DNA of 64,000 nt from DATKRB01 sp963794215 (GTDB lineage Bacteria > Actinomycetota > Acidimicrobiia > Acidimicrobiales > RAAP-2). The stretch covers positions 434,001 through 498,000 of the forward strand of contig CAWCCQ010000002.1 in NCBI GenBank assembly GCA_963794215.1. The letters run 5' to 3'. A program made the position numbers and the translations under genes. The notes under the pieces are model-generated. The model made no database searches and was not told the DNA's origin. It saw nothing but the letters and a program-made list of their open reading frames with translations. Shown here piece by piece: positions 54,234 to 63,707 of this stretch; positions within the stretch are counted from its first letter, which is position 1, and each line of letters starts with the position of its first letter.

Positions 54234-55979
54234 ATGGCATTCGACGTGGTGATTCGGGGCGGGATGGTCGTCGACGGCACGGGCGCGCCGGCACTCGACG
54301 CCGATGTAGGCGTGATCGACGGCCGGATCGCGGCCATCGAACCCACCTTGGAAGGCCAAGCGACCGACGTCATCGATGCCCGTGGTCGGATCGTCACGCC
54401 CGGCTTTGTCGATTTGCATGGCCACTACGACGGTCAGATGACGTGGGACGGTCTGCTCGAACCGTCGTCGCTGCACGGTGTCACCACGTTGATCATGGGC
54501 AACTGTGGTGTCGGCTTCGCTCCCGTCCAGCCGGGCAGAGAGGGCGAGCTCATCGAGCTGATGGAAGGTGTCGAGGACATTCCCGGTGCGGCACTGTGGG
54601 AAGGAATGACCTGGGGGTGGCAAACCTTTCCCGACTACCTTGACCAACTCGAGGATCGACGATGGTCGATCGACGTCGGCACGCAGGTTCCGCACGGAGC
54701 TGTTCGTACCTATGTCATGGGCGACCGCTGCGGTGGGATCGCCACTACCGCTGACGTCAGTGAGATGGCCGTCATCGTCCGAGAGGCGATCGAGGCGGGT
54801 GCCTTCGGCTTCACCACGTCGCGCACCCTGGCGCACAAGGCCACCACCGGCGAGCCCGTACCGGGGACGTACGCCGCTGATCACGAACTGCTCGCTCTCG
54901 CCCGCGCCGTGGGCGACGGAGGTGGCGGTGTCTTTGAAGTCGCCGGCAGTGGCCTGGCCCCGATCGACGACCCCGCGCTGTCCGACCGCGAGGTCGACGG
55001 GATCGGTCGGCTCGCCGCCGCCAGCGGGCTCACCACGACCTTTGTCCTACTCCAGTGCGACGACGCCCCGACTCGATGGCGCGACGACCTCGATCGCGCC
55101 GCGGCGTGGCGCCGCCAGGGTGCCCGGGTATTCCCGCTGATCGCCGGGCGATCGGCCGGGGTTCTTTGGAGTTGGGGCGTCCGCCACCCGTTCTCCGCCC
55201 GGCCGTCGTATCGCGCGATCGCCCACCTACCGATGCCCGAACGCCTGGCGCAGCTTCGACTCCCGGCCGTCAGGGCCACGATCCTGGACGAGAACGACGA
55301 CTACCGCGACTTCATCGAGGCGCGCCACGGCGAGCGAGTTGGTCGCACCCTGGCTCGGTGCTTCACCCTCGTCGACCCTCCCGACTACGAGCAGCCCGCA
55401 GAGCAGACGATCGGCGCGCGCGCCGAGGCTGCGGGCGTCAGCATGTGGGAGCTCGCCTACGATGAGATGCTTCGCGAGGGGGCGTTCCTGCTGCTCCCGC
55501 TCTACAACTACACCGCCGGAGATCAGAGCGCCGTGTACGAGCAGCTTCTGGACGCCGACGCCATCGTGGGTCTCAACGATGGGGGCGCACACGCGATGAC
55601 CATCTGCGATGCGTCGATCCCGACGTACCTGCTCACCCACTGGGTCCGCGACCGCGTCCGCGGACCTCGCCTCGCTCTCGCCGAGGTCGTGCGTCGGCTC
55701 AGTTCGCAGCCAGCCGACCTCTACGGTCTGGCGGACCGCGGACGCCTGCGCGTCGGCCTGCGCGCCGACCTCAACGTCATCGACGTTGCCAATCTCCGGC
55801 TCGAGATGCCCCGGGCCGTGGCTGACCTCCCCGCGGGTGGGACCCGTCTCCTCCAAGACGCCGTCGGCTACGACGCGACGATCGTCGCCGGCCAGGTGAC
55901 CCGCCGGCACGGGTCTGACACCGGCGCGCGCCCGGGCCGGCTCTTGCGTGCCGCGTCCGCCCGCAGCGTCCCCGCTTGA
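54234..55979 (+). CDS. N-acyl-D-amino-acid deacylase (amidohydrolase family)
   Basis: About 581 aa from MAFDVVIRGGMVVDGTG (ATG 54234); an ATG 42 nt upstream is possible. Metal-site and family motifs: VTPGFVDLHGHYDGQ (His62-x-His64), MGNCGVGFAP (Cys metal ligand of D-aminoacylases), NDGGAHAMTICDAS (catalytic Asp region) and the C-terminal beta-domain with GLRADLNVIDVANL. It hydrolyses N-acyl-D-amino acids or related amides. Separated from the TetR remnant by about 155 bp; a shared role is not evident. Confidence 0.9.
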   Translation: MAFDVVIRGGMVVDGTGAPALDADVGVIDGRIAAIEPTLEGQATDVIDARGRIVTPGFVDLHGHYDGQMTWDGLLEPSSLHGVTTLIMGNCGVGFAPVQPGREGELIELMEGVEDIPGAALWEGMTWGWQTFPDYLDQLEDRRWSIDVGTQVPHGAVRTYVMGDRCGGIATTADVSEMAVIVREAIEAGAFGFTTSRTLAHKATTGEPVPGTYAADHELLALARAVGDGGGGVFEVAGSGLAPIDDPALSDREVDGIGRLAAASGLTTTFVLLQCDDAPTRWRDDLDRAAAWRRQGARVFPLIAGRSAGVLWSWGVRHPFSARPSYRAIAHLPMPERLAQLRLPAVRATILDENDDYRDFIEARHGERVGRTLARCFTLVDPPDYEQPAEQTIGARAEAAGVSMWELAYDEMLREGAFLLLPLYNYTAGDQSAVYEQLLDADAIVGLNDGGAHAMTICDASIPTYLLTHWVRDRVRGPRLALAEVVRRLSSQPADLYGLADRGRLRVGLRADLNVIDVANLRLEMPRAVADLPAGGTRLLQDAVGYDATIVAGQVTRRHGSDTGARPGRLLRAASARSVPA

Positions 55980-56126
55980 CCAGTACCGAGAACCAAAACC
56001 CTCGACCATGCTGCCGCCGTATCGAGAGGGCCTGCATCTCGGAGCTCGCTGCGGGGACCTGGGCCCAGGGAGCCGAATGCCAGAACTCCCGCCCGAGTGG
56101 TTACAAGACGATGCATCGGAGGTGTG

Positions 56127-56768
56127 ATGGATCCCAGCGGTGTTGACGAACTGCTCTCTACGACGAGAAGCGTCCGGCTACGACTCGATCTCGACCGACC
56201 GGTCCCACGGGACCTCCTGTTGGAGTGCATCGGGATCTCCCAGCAGGCACCGACGGGCTCGGACCGCCAAAACTGGAGGTGGATCCTCGTCACCGACGCG
56301 ACCCTCAAGGAACAGATCGCCGACCTGTACCGGCGAGGCACCCGCCAGGTGTTGACCGATCACCCGCTCCCAGAGGTGCTAGACGACAGAGGCACCCGCA
56401 TCCTGCGGTCATCGGACCATCTCGCCACGAACCTGCACCGGGTGCCGGTATTGGCAATCCCTTGCATCAAAGGACATCTCGATGCTCCGGACAACGTCGC
56501 GGCCGCGAGCTTCTACGGCTCGATCTTCCCGGCGGTGTGGAGCTTCATGCTCGCGGCACGCGTCAGAGGGCTCGGGACGTCGCTGACCACCTCCCACCTC
56601 CACTTCGAACATGAGGTCGCGGCAGTCCTCGGCATCCCCTCTGACGCCACTCAGATCGCCATCATCCCCGTCGCGCATCACACGGGCGAGACATTCCAAC
56701 CGGCCAAGCGTCCACCGGCGCAATGGATCACCTCATGGGACCGATGGGGCAACAAGACGCCGACCTGA
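56127..56768 (+). CDS. Nitroreductase-family oxidoreductase (paralogue)
   Basis: A 213-aa flavin enzyme with ATG 56127 behind GGAGGTGTG. It matches the protein at 43180 along its length: TTRSVRLRLDLDRPVPRDLL, QQAPTGSDRQNWRWILVTD, FYGSIFPAVWSFMLAARVRG and GTSLTTSHLHFEHEVAAVLG. Residues around the FMN phosphate are kept. The substrate is unknown; NAD(P)H-dependent reduction of nitro, quinone or enone compounds is expected of the family. Confidence 0.9.
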   Translation: MDPSGVDELLSTTRSVRLRLDLDRPVPRDLLLECIGISQQAPTGSDRQNWRWILVTDATLKEQIADLYRRGTRQVLTDHPLPEVLDDRGTRILRSSDHLATNLHRVPVLAIPCIKGHLDAPDNVAAASFYGSIFPAVWSFMLAARVRGLGTSLTTSHLHFEHEVAAVLGIPSDATQIAIIPVAHHTGETFQPAKRPPAQWITSWDRWGNKTPT

Positions 56769-56952
56769 GCGCGCACGAACATCACTCATCCCGCGTGTGC
56801 ACGCGAGAGACGCGCAGTGCCTGTCACGCGTGGTTCCTCCAATTGCAACGTCGGTCGTGCGCGTCAGGGACACCGGTAATCGAGCCGCCTGAGGGCGCAC
56901 GGACCTGGTCGGGGTTCGGAAGCCTCTCACCAAACTCATTGGTCGAGTTTCG

Positions 56953-57026
56953 TGGGGACGGAGGGATTCGAACCCTCACTGGAGGCGGTTTAAGCGCCCT
57001 GCCTCTGCCGGTTGGGCTACGTCCCC
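56953..57026 (-). tRNA. tRNA with anticodon UAA but a short (5-nt) variable loop
   Basis: A 74-nt cloverleaf on the minus strand: acceptor 7 bp (57020-57026 with 56954-56960), T arm GAGGG-TTCGAAT-CCCTC (56961-56977), anticodon stem GGGCG/CGCCT (a G-U plus four Watson-Crick pairs) and loop CTTAAAC (56988-56994), giving anticodon UAA. The D arm reads GCCC-AACCGGCAGA-GGC. No CCA is encoded. UAA would be leucine, but the variable region is only CCAGT, whereas bacterial tRNA-Leu normally has a long extra arm. Identity is therefore uncertain. Confidence 0.82.
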
Positions 57027-57119
57027 TGTATTTGGGCGCGCAGCCTACCGGTGTTGGAACGTCCCTGCGCCGTGCATTGGCGCAGATAGCGGTGCGAGGT
57101 CGTCGACGCCCACCGTGGA

Positions 57120-58667
57120 CTACTCCCACCCGCCAATAAGCGGAGCCGCGCTCGACCAAGCCGACAACTCCTCGTCACGGGGTCGGTCCACCACGACGCC
57201 GCCGCCGGAGCCGAGCACCATCGTCGAGCGCTGGTCGCCGTCCCATCGAGGCCAAACCCCAAGTCCCTCGTGGGACGGATCTCCCTCGTGGGCAAAGGCG
57301 GTCCATGCGGCCAGCATCTGCGTCGAGAGACGTTCGGCCTCGGGCCCACCGCCGCTCAGCGCGGTGACGAGGGGCTCATCGAGCCTCCCGAAGACGAACG
57401 GAATCTCGAGAGCGTGCGCGGCTCCCAGGATGCCCCCCAAGACCGGCGTCTCCCACGTGAAGAGATAGACGAAGGTGCCCGGGTGACGTGCCTGATGGGC
57501 CGAGGCAAGCCGCAGCGAAGGCCAGCGGAACACCAGATCGGTACCCATAGCGATCCAGAGGTCTCGCGGCGTGACCGGTTCGTGGCGTGCGCCACGCACC
57601 TGGCGATAGATCTCGATGGCTTCGAGCGCCACCGCCCCGGGGACGGCCAAGGAGGCCCACTCCTCGAGTCTGGTCTCGTCGAGGTCGCCCAGACGCGGGT
57701 CGTTCAGCGCGAAGAGCGTCAACTCGTCGCGGTTGGTGCCGATCATGAGCGGCACCGATGCCCCCGCACCGGCCAGGACGGTCTCGTAGGGCTGGGCGTC
57801 CAACAGCCCGCCGTCGACCACCGGAAGGAAGGGAAGCGGCAGTCGTCCCGGGGGCACCGGACGTGACTCGAGCACTTGGACCGCAGCCACCAACTCGCCG
57901 GCAGGCACCGACTCCCAGTCCTCGCGCGTGGGACGCGACAGATCGAGGATGTTCGCGAGCTCCTCCCCGATGTGCCGCGCATGGTCCAAGGAGTGCGCGA
58001 ACGGTGGCCCGCTCTCGATGATCGCCTTGTGGAACAGGCCGCGCGCCAAGGGCGCGGCGAGCAGTGCCGAGACGCTCATACCGCCGGCGGACTCCCCGAA
58101 GAGCGTGACGTTGTGCGGATCGCCGCCAAATCCGTCGATGTGGTCACGCACCCACTCCAGGGCGGCAATCTGATCGAGCAGTCCCCAGTTGCCTGCCAGT
58201 CGCGGACCTGACGGCAGGTCGAGCGATGGGTGCGCCAGGAACCCGAGTGCACCGAGCCGGTAGTTGATCGTCACGACGACGACGTCGCCTCGCTCGGCCA
58301 GCGTGTCGCCGTGGTAGAGGAGGCCCCCGCCGCTCCCACCGGTGAACCCGCCGCCGTGGATCCACACCATCACGGGCCGACGCCCCGCGTCCAGCGCCGG
58401 GGTCCAGACGTTGAGGCTCAAACAATCCTCGCGCTGATCGCTCGCGTCCCCGGTCAGGACCAGTCCTTGTGGCGCCGTGCCCTGCGGGGCAATCGGTCCG
58501 AACTGCGTTGCTTCGAACAGGCCCGACCAGGGCTCGACCGGTTGTGGAGGCTGCCAGCGGAGAGACCCCACAGGTGCACGCGCGAAGGGGATGCCAGCAA
58601 AGCGCCATACCGCACCGTCTCGATGGCCGCGGACCCGGCCGCCCGCCACTGAGATCAGACCCTCCAC
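57120..58667 (-). CDS. Type B carboxylesterase
   Basis: A 515-aa alpha/beta hydrolase from GTG 58667 (VEGLISVAGGRVRG), with AAGG upstream. Motifs: oxyanion HGGGF (104-108), nucleophile GESAGG (Ser193), an acid residue in TNRDELTLF and His in LGAAHALEIPF. The EDCLSLNVWTP signature is typical of para-nitrobenzyl-esterase-like enzymes. No signal peptide is visible, so it is probably cytoplasmic. It hydrolyses carboxylic esters of unknown nature. Divergent from the NlpC/P60 gene, 67 bp apart. Confidence 0.93.
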   Translation of the reverse strand: MEGLISVAGGRVRGHRDGAVWRFAGIPFARAPVGSLRWQPPQPVEPWSGLFEATQFGPIAPQGTAPQGLVLTGDASDQREDCLSLNVWTPALDAGRRPVMVWIHGGGFTGGSGGGLLYHGDTLAERGDVVVVTINYRLGALGFLAHPSLDLPSGPRLAGNWGLLDQIAALEWVRDHIDGFGGDPHNVTLFGESAGGMSVSALLAAPLARGLFHKAIIESGPPFAHSLDHARHIGEELANILDLSRPTREDWESVPAGELVAAVQVLESRPVPPGRLPLPFLPVVDGGLLDAQPYETVLAGAGASVPLMIGTNRDELTLFALNDPRLGDLDETRLEEWASLAVPGAVALEAIEIYRQVRGARHEPVTPRDLWIAMGTDLVFRWPSLRLASAHQARHPGTFVYLFTWETPVLGGILGAAHALEIPFVFGRLDEPLVTALSGGGPEAERLSTQMLAAWTAFAHEGDPSHEGLGVWPRWDGDQRSTMVLGSGGGVVVDRPRDEELSAWSSAAPLIGGWE

Positions 58668-58734
58668 TCTCAGGACCTTACTGTCTTGCGCTGCTCGTGC
58701 CTCCAGCCCGAGCGCGTACACGACGGAGTGCTCA

Positions 58735-60042
58735 ATGTCGGCTGGGCAAAGAGGCCCAGCGTGGCGCGCACCTTTTGCATCTGGAACATCGACCGATACG
58801 CTTTCGCGCGTGGCTGGGGCGACGTGTCGGGAGTGGCGCAGCGCGCGCGTAGGCGCTCTTGCTTGCGTGGTCTCGACGGTGCTCGCCGGTGTTGGCTTGT
58901 GGTCGAGCACAGCCCAAGCAGCGACCACGGCTCCGTCCTCCGCCCAAATCGCGGCGACACAACAGCAAGTCGCCCAGCTCGAAGCGACCATCGGCCAGCA
59001 ACTGGCCAAGAGTGACACGCTCGACCAGCAGTACGACGCGGCGCAAACCCAAGCGCAAACGATCCAAGCCCAAGTCGCAGCGACCACCGCCGCGATTGCC
59101 GACACGGAAGTCCGGCTCGCCAAGATCAAGGCGCAGATGGTCCGCGTCGCCATCAACGCGTACATCTTCTCGAGCCCCAACACGACCACCCAGTTGTTCA
59201 CTTCGCCGGCGACCAAGTCTGACGCGTTGGGTGAGTATGAGGACTCGGTCATCGGCAACGTGGGCGCGATCAGCGACGCGCTCGAGGCGACCCAGGCACA
59301 GCTCGTCGCGCAACAAAGCGCACAGCAGACCGAGCAGCAACAAGCGCTCAGTGCGGCCGACCAAGCTCACGCGCTCGCGACGGCGAACTCCGCACAGACC
59401 CAATCTGCTGAAGCCACGCTTGCACAAGTGAAGGGCACGCTGGCCCAGCAGATCGCGTTGGCCGCCACGGTCAAGGCCCAACAGGCCGCAGCGGCCGCCA
59501 GCGCAGCGAAGACCCACGCGGCAGCGCAGGCCGCGGCAAGCACCGCCGCTACTGCCGCCGCGGTGGCCGGCGCGGTTGGGGGCTCGAGCGCCAGTGCGGC
59601 GGCGAACCAGGCAGCCAGCCAGGCCGCCTCGGCCACGGGGGTCACCTTGGAAGGCAGCACGAACGGATCGGCCGCCGGACAGGCAGCAGTGGCCGCGGCC
59701 GAAACCCAGTTGGGGGTGCCCTACGTCTACGGCGGGGAGACCCCGGGCGTTGGCTTCGACTGCTCGGGCCTCACCCAGTGGGCATGGGCCCACGCCGGCG
59801 TCACCATCCCGCGGACGAGCGAGACCCAGTGGTCCTCGTCGTTCACCCAGGTGCCGCTCAACGCGCTCGAGCCCGGTGATCTCGTGTTCAGCGAGGGTTC
59901 ACCGCCCGGGCACGTCGTCATGTACGTGGGGCCGGGCTCGGGGGGCAGCCAGGTCTTCATCGAGGCACCGCACACCGGTGAGGCGGTGCAGTTCACCTCG
60001 TATCCCGGACCCGTGACGGGCGCCTGGGCCATCAGGCCCTGA
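58735..60042 (+). CDS. Secreted NlpC/P60 peptidoglycan hydrolase with coiled-coil stalk
   Basis: A 435-aa protein from ATG 58735 (CGGAG upstream). A long N-terminal region with a hydrophobic signal (VGALACVVSTVLAGVGLWSS then TAQA) precedes an Ala/Gln-rich coiled coil (about 55-270), then low-complexity Ala/Ser, then a C-terminal NlpC/P60 domain: AAAETQLGVPYVYGGETPG, FDCSGLTQWAW (catalytic Cys), PGHVVMYVG (His) and IEAPHTGE. Such RipA/RipC-like endopeptidases cut D-iGlu-DAP bonds during division, with the coiled coil giving autoinhibition or FtsEX contact. Confidence 0.92.
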   Translation: MSAGQRGPAWRAPFASGTSTDTLSRVAGATCREWRSARVGALACVVSTVLAGVGLWSSTAQAATTAPSSAQIAATQQQVAQLEATIGQQLAKSDTLDQQYDAAQTQAQTIQAQVAATTAAIADTEVRLAKIKAQMVRVAINAYIFSSPNTTTQLFTSPATKSDALGEYEDSVIGNVGAISDALEATQAQLVAQQSAQQTEQQQALSAADQAHALATANSAQTQSAEATLAQVKGTLAQQIALAATVKAQQAAAAASAAKTHAAAQAAASTAATAAAVAGAVGGSSASAAANQAASQAASATGVTLEGSTNGSAAGQAAVAAAETQLGVPYVYGGETPGVGFDCSGLTQWAWAHAGVTIPRTSETQWSSSFTQVPLNALEPGDLVFSEGSPPGHVVMYVGPGSGGSQVFIEAPHTGEAVQFTSYPGPVTGAWAIRP

Positions 60043-60410
60043 CCCGCCAGACGCCGGGGTTCTCCCGAGGCCTCTCCTACGACTGGCGTACGAGCGACTG
60101 GCGTACGAGCGACTGGCGTACGAGCGTGCTGGTCTGGGCCCTCACTGCCAGCTTGACCCCGATGGGGCGCCTTGACTCGACCTGTCCGGGAGGAAAGGCT
60201 GGTCGGGACATGGCGGGCACGATCGGCTCAAGCATCGTGATCCCCGCACTCGACGAGGCGGGCGGCCCGGTCGACGGCAGGGGGCAGCCCGACCAGCTGG
60301 TCATCCCCGGCGCGACCGGCGCAGACCCCTATCGGGCAGGGGTTCTTCGCTGGAGATCGGCGAACCCGTCGCGTCGCCGCGTTGGTGACCTGGTGTGATG
60401 CAGGTGCCAG
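60043..60410. other. 368-bp intergenic region
   Basis: Between the NlpC/P60 gene and the membrane-protein gene. It holds the three-copy 15-bp repeat at 60081-60125; otherwise I see no convincing gene, promoter or terminator. Open frames across it are repeats of LVRQS or antisense shadows. Confidence 0.5.
60081..60125. repeat. Three perfect tandem copies of a 15-bp unit
   Basis: GACTGGCGTACGAGC occurs three times head to tail (60081-60095, 60096-60110, 60111-60125). Each unit contains the self-complementary CGTACG. It lies 39 bp after the NlpC/P60 stop. Confidence 0.9.
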
Positions 60411-62910
60411 ATGAGCGATGAGGACAGCGAGCGGCGGGGTCTGACCACCGACCCGAGCGGTGCCGTGGGCCGTGGGTCGGTGGTGGCGGAGCCGCCCAGA
60501 CTGAGCGCCGCCGACGGCGACCGGCCGCCGTCCAACATCGGGTCCCCGAGGGTGCCGTGGCTCCAGCAGCAGCGGCAGCGCCTGAGCGACGTGGAACAAC
60601 GGTCTCCCGGCGCCGAGGTCGTCAACAAGGTCATCGGCGCCATCGTCCTCATCGGGCTCACCGTGTTCGTCGCCTGGCAACTCCGACCAGACCTGCTGTT
60701 CAGCACGACCACCGATGTCGGCGGGGACAACGGCGGGCACATCGCGGCGCCGTACTTCATGATCCATCAGCTGCTCAACCACGGGCGGGTCACCGGCTGG
60801 GACCCACAATGGTTCGACGGCTTTCCCCTCTACGTCTTCTATTTCCCGCTGCCGGCCCTTTTGGTCGCCGCCTTCAACGCGGTCTTCCCCTACACCGTCG
60901 CATTCAAGCTCGTCACCGTTCTCGGGACGGTGACGCTGCCGGTGTGCGTGTGGGCGTTCGGGCGGCTTTCTGGGTTCCGACGCCCGGTGCCGGTGCTCAT
61001 GGCGGCGGCGACGCTCCCCTATCTGTTCAATACCTCTTACACGATCGACGGCGGCAACATCACCTCGACCATGGCCGGCGAGTTCTCGTTCAGCCTGGCG
61101 ATGAGCTTCGGGATGCTCTTTTTGGGCGTCTTTGTCTACGCGCTGCGCACCGGTCGCCTTCGATGGCTGGCCGCCGCGCTGTTCGCCGCGACCGTGCTCT
61201 GCCATATCGTTCCCGGCTTTGCCTTCGCGGGCGTGGCGATCCTGTTGGCCCTTTCGACTGGTCGGGTGAGCGCCCTGCGGGTTCTCGTCCCCGTCGGAAT
61301 CGTGGGCGGCCTGCTCGCTGCCTTCTGGTTGCTCCCGTTCGGCGCCGACATCCACTACAGCTCGTCGATGGGGTACAACCGCATTCTCGGCGCATGGTCG
61401 AACCTCATCCCCGACAAGTGGCCCGCATGGCTTCTCGATCCGCTCGTCGCCATGGCCATCGTGGGTACGATCATCGCCTTCGCACGCCGCGACCGCGTCG
61501 CCGCGGTGCTGGCCGTCGCTACCGCCGGATCCGGATTTGCCTTCGCGTTCTTGCCCTCGGGAGCCGTCTACAACGGGCGCTGGCTGCCGTTCTGGTTCCT
61601 CTTCGGCATGCTCGTCGCCGCCTACGGCGTGGGTGAGCTGTTCCGCGGCTTGGCCCTCGTCTTCGCCAGTCCTTGGTTCGCCTCCCTCGGCACGATCCTC
61701 GGGGCCATCGCCTGCGTGGCTGGGGCGGCGCAGCTGGGTGGGCTGATCGGCGCGTTCCCCTTCGTCGGGCCGGTGAACAATCAGATCCAGGTCGACGGCT
61801 GGATCAACTGGAACTACACGGGACTCCAGGGAAAGTCGGGGTGGCCGCAGTGGCAGGGCATGATCTCGCTCATGGACAAGGCCGGTCGTACGTACGGGTG
61901 TGGACGGCTCCAGTACGAGTACATCTCCGAGACCACCGATCCTTTCGGATCGACCGAGGCCATGATGTCGATCCCTTTGTTCACCAATGGGTGCATGGAG
62001 ACCACCGACGGGATCTACTTCGAGTCGTCGACGACGACACCGTTCCACTTCCTCGACGTCAGCGAGGTCTCCCAGAACGGCGAATCGCCCGATCCGGTGT
62101 CGGGCCTCACGTACCCCGGCTTCAACTTCGCCGACGGCATTCGCCACCTGCAGTTCATGGGTGTGCGGTACTTCTTCGCCATGTCGCCACCGGTGGAGGC
62201 CGCCGCGGCGGTCGATCCGTCGCTCGTCAAGATCGGTCAGACACCGGGGTTCGCCGGCACGGTCAACGGCGTGGCGGACCCAGATCCGGTCTGGCAGCTC
62301 TATCTGATCAAGCAGGCCCCGATGGTGTCGGCCCTCTCCTATGACCCGGTGGTCGAGTCCTCGAGCGCCAGCAGCTGGCTGGCCACCGGCTTAAAGTGGT
62401 ACGAGCAAGAGCAGTACTGGCCGGTTGAGCTCACCCGCTCTGGGCCCACATCGTGGTTACGAGCCCCCTCGGGCCGTCTGGTGCCGCCGGCCCACGGCGT
62501 GGCGACGACCGCCACGAAGGTGAGCCACACGACAATGACCGATTCCTCCATCTCCTTCGACGTCTCTCGGGTGGGCACACCGGTGGTCGTGAAGATCCCG
62601 TACTTTCCCAATTGGCAGGCGACGGGCGCGACCGGCCCGTACGAGGCCATGCCCAATGTGATGGTCGTGGTCCCGACCTCGCACCACGTGACCCTCACCT
62701 ACGGGACGACGACGGTTGACTGGATCGGAAAGGCGGCCTCGCTCCTCGGGCTTGTCGGTCTCGGCGCGCTCGCTTTGCTGGCGCCGGTCGACGTCGGCAC
62801 GGACTTTGCCGCCCGGGGGGCGCCGCCCGACCCTGCCCCCGTCCGCGGCCCCTCCCCCGGCCCGAGCCCGCCCCGGGCCCGGGGACCTCATCGTGGGATC
62901 GACCCGATGA
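60411..62910 (+). CDS. Large polytopic membrane protein (YfhO/GT-C-like), C-terminal frameshift
   Basis: Starts ATG 60411 with AGGTG upstream. After about 70 cytoplasmic residues come roughly ten membrane helices (VVNKVIGAIVLIGLTVFVAW first) and a large extracytoplasmic domain (about 450-780) with WPQWQGMISLMDKAGRTYGC and FHFLDVSEVS, then a last helix (LLGLVGLGALALLAP). It resembles the '6-pyruvoyl-tetrahydropterin synthase-related' membrane proteins of actinobacteria, possibly lipid-linked glycosyltransferases. Uncorrected, it runs on antisensibly through the next gene; one extra base in the GC tract at about 62810-62880 would end it at 62910 (GDLIVGSTR), giving about 832 aa. Confidence 0.78.
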
Positions 62911-62946
62911 CGTCGCTGCTACCCGCTGGCGCGATGGCGGCTCGCC

Positions 62947-63698
62947 ATGACGTTCGAGCCTCGGAGCGAACCACTCAGCGGCGCCATCCGCTGCTCGATC
63001 GTGCTGCCGGCCCACAACGAAGCCGAGCTTCTCGAAGGCGCGATCCACGACGTGGTCAAGGCCATGCGCGACCGGCGGGAGGGATTCGAGCTCCTCGTCG
63101 TCGAGAACGGATCCACCGACGGGACCAGAGCGATTGCAGAGCGACTACAGGCCGAAGCGCCCGAGCTGCGGGTGCTGAGCTTGCCGTTGGCGGACTACGG
63201 AGCCGCCGTGGCGAAGGGATTCGACGAGGCACGGGGCGCCGTCGTGGTCCATTTCGACGTGGACTACGTCGATCTCGGGTTCCTCGAGAAGGGCATGGCG
63301 ATCGTCGACTCGGGTCGCGCCGGAATCGTTCTGGCCAGCAAGCGGGCACCTGGGGCCACGGACCGCAGGCCGCGGGGGCGCCGTCTGCTCACTGCGGGTT
63401 TCACCCTCGCCATGCGTGTCCTGCTCAAGGTCCCAGTGACCGATGCCCACGGGATGAAGGTGCTGGCGCGCGAGCAGGTTACCCAGTCCGCGGCGCGTGT
63501 GTGATGACCGGTGCCCTCTATGACGTCGAGCTCGTGCTGCGCGCCGCCCAGGCGGGCGTGAAGATCGTCGAACTGCCGGCCGACGTCTGCGAGCTCCGAC
63601 CGCCGCGGACATCGGTCTGGCACCGCAGCATCGAGTCGGCGACCGGCCTGATCCGGCTGCGGGTGCTCTTGTGGCGTGAGCAGCTTCGCCGGGCCTAG
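62947..63698 (+). CDS. GT2 glycosyltransferase (dolichyl-phosphate-mannose synthase-like), frameshifted
   Basis: From ATG 62947: CSIVLPAHNEAELLEGAIHD, LLVVENGSTDGTRAIAERL, AVAKGFDEARGAVVVHFDVD (DxD), then AHGMKVLAREQVTQSAAR. Near 63495 the frame changes and continues CVMTGALYDVELVLRAAQAG and KIVELPADVCELRPPRTSVW to a stop at 63698. The whole is about 250 aa, the usual length of a soluble DPM1-type enzyme that loads a sugar onto polyprenyl phosphate, probably donor for the membrane protein upstream. The shift corresponds to one missing or two extra bases in a GTGTG run. Confidence 0.8.
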
Positions 63699-63707
63699 CC
63701 GCTCGGG

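Noticed and set aside
56932..56950. AAACTC/GAGTTT hairpin next to the tRNA
   Set aside because: A short 6-bp stem without a T run on either side; too weak to call a terminator.
60077..60304. Small minus-strand frame ending in LVRQS repeats
   Set aside because: It is produced by the 15-bp tandem repeat and has no ribosome site or conserved part.
60411..63698. Apparent 1095-aa membrane protein-glycosyltransferase fusion
   Set aside because: The middle stretch (about 62947-63490) is a shadow of the GT2 gene in another frame; frameshifts on both sides explain the read-through.
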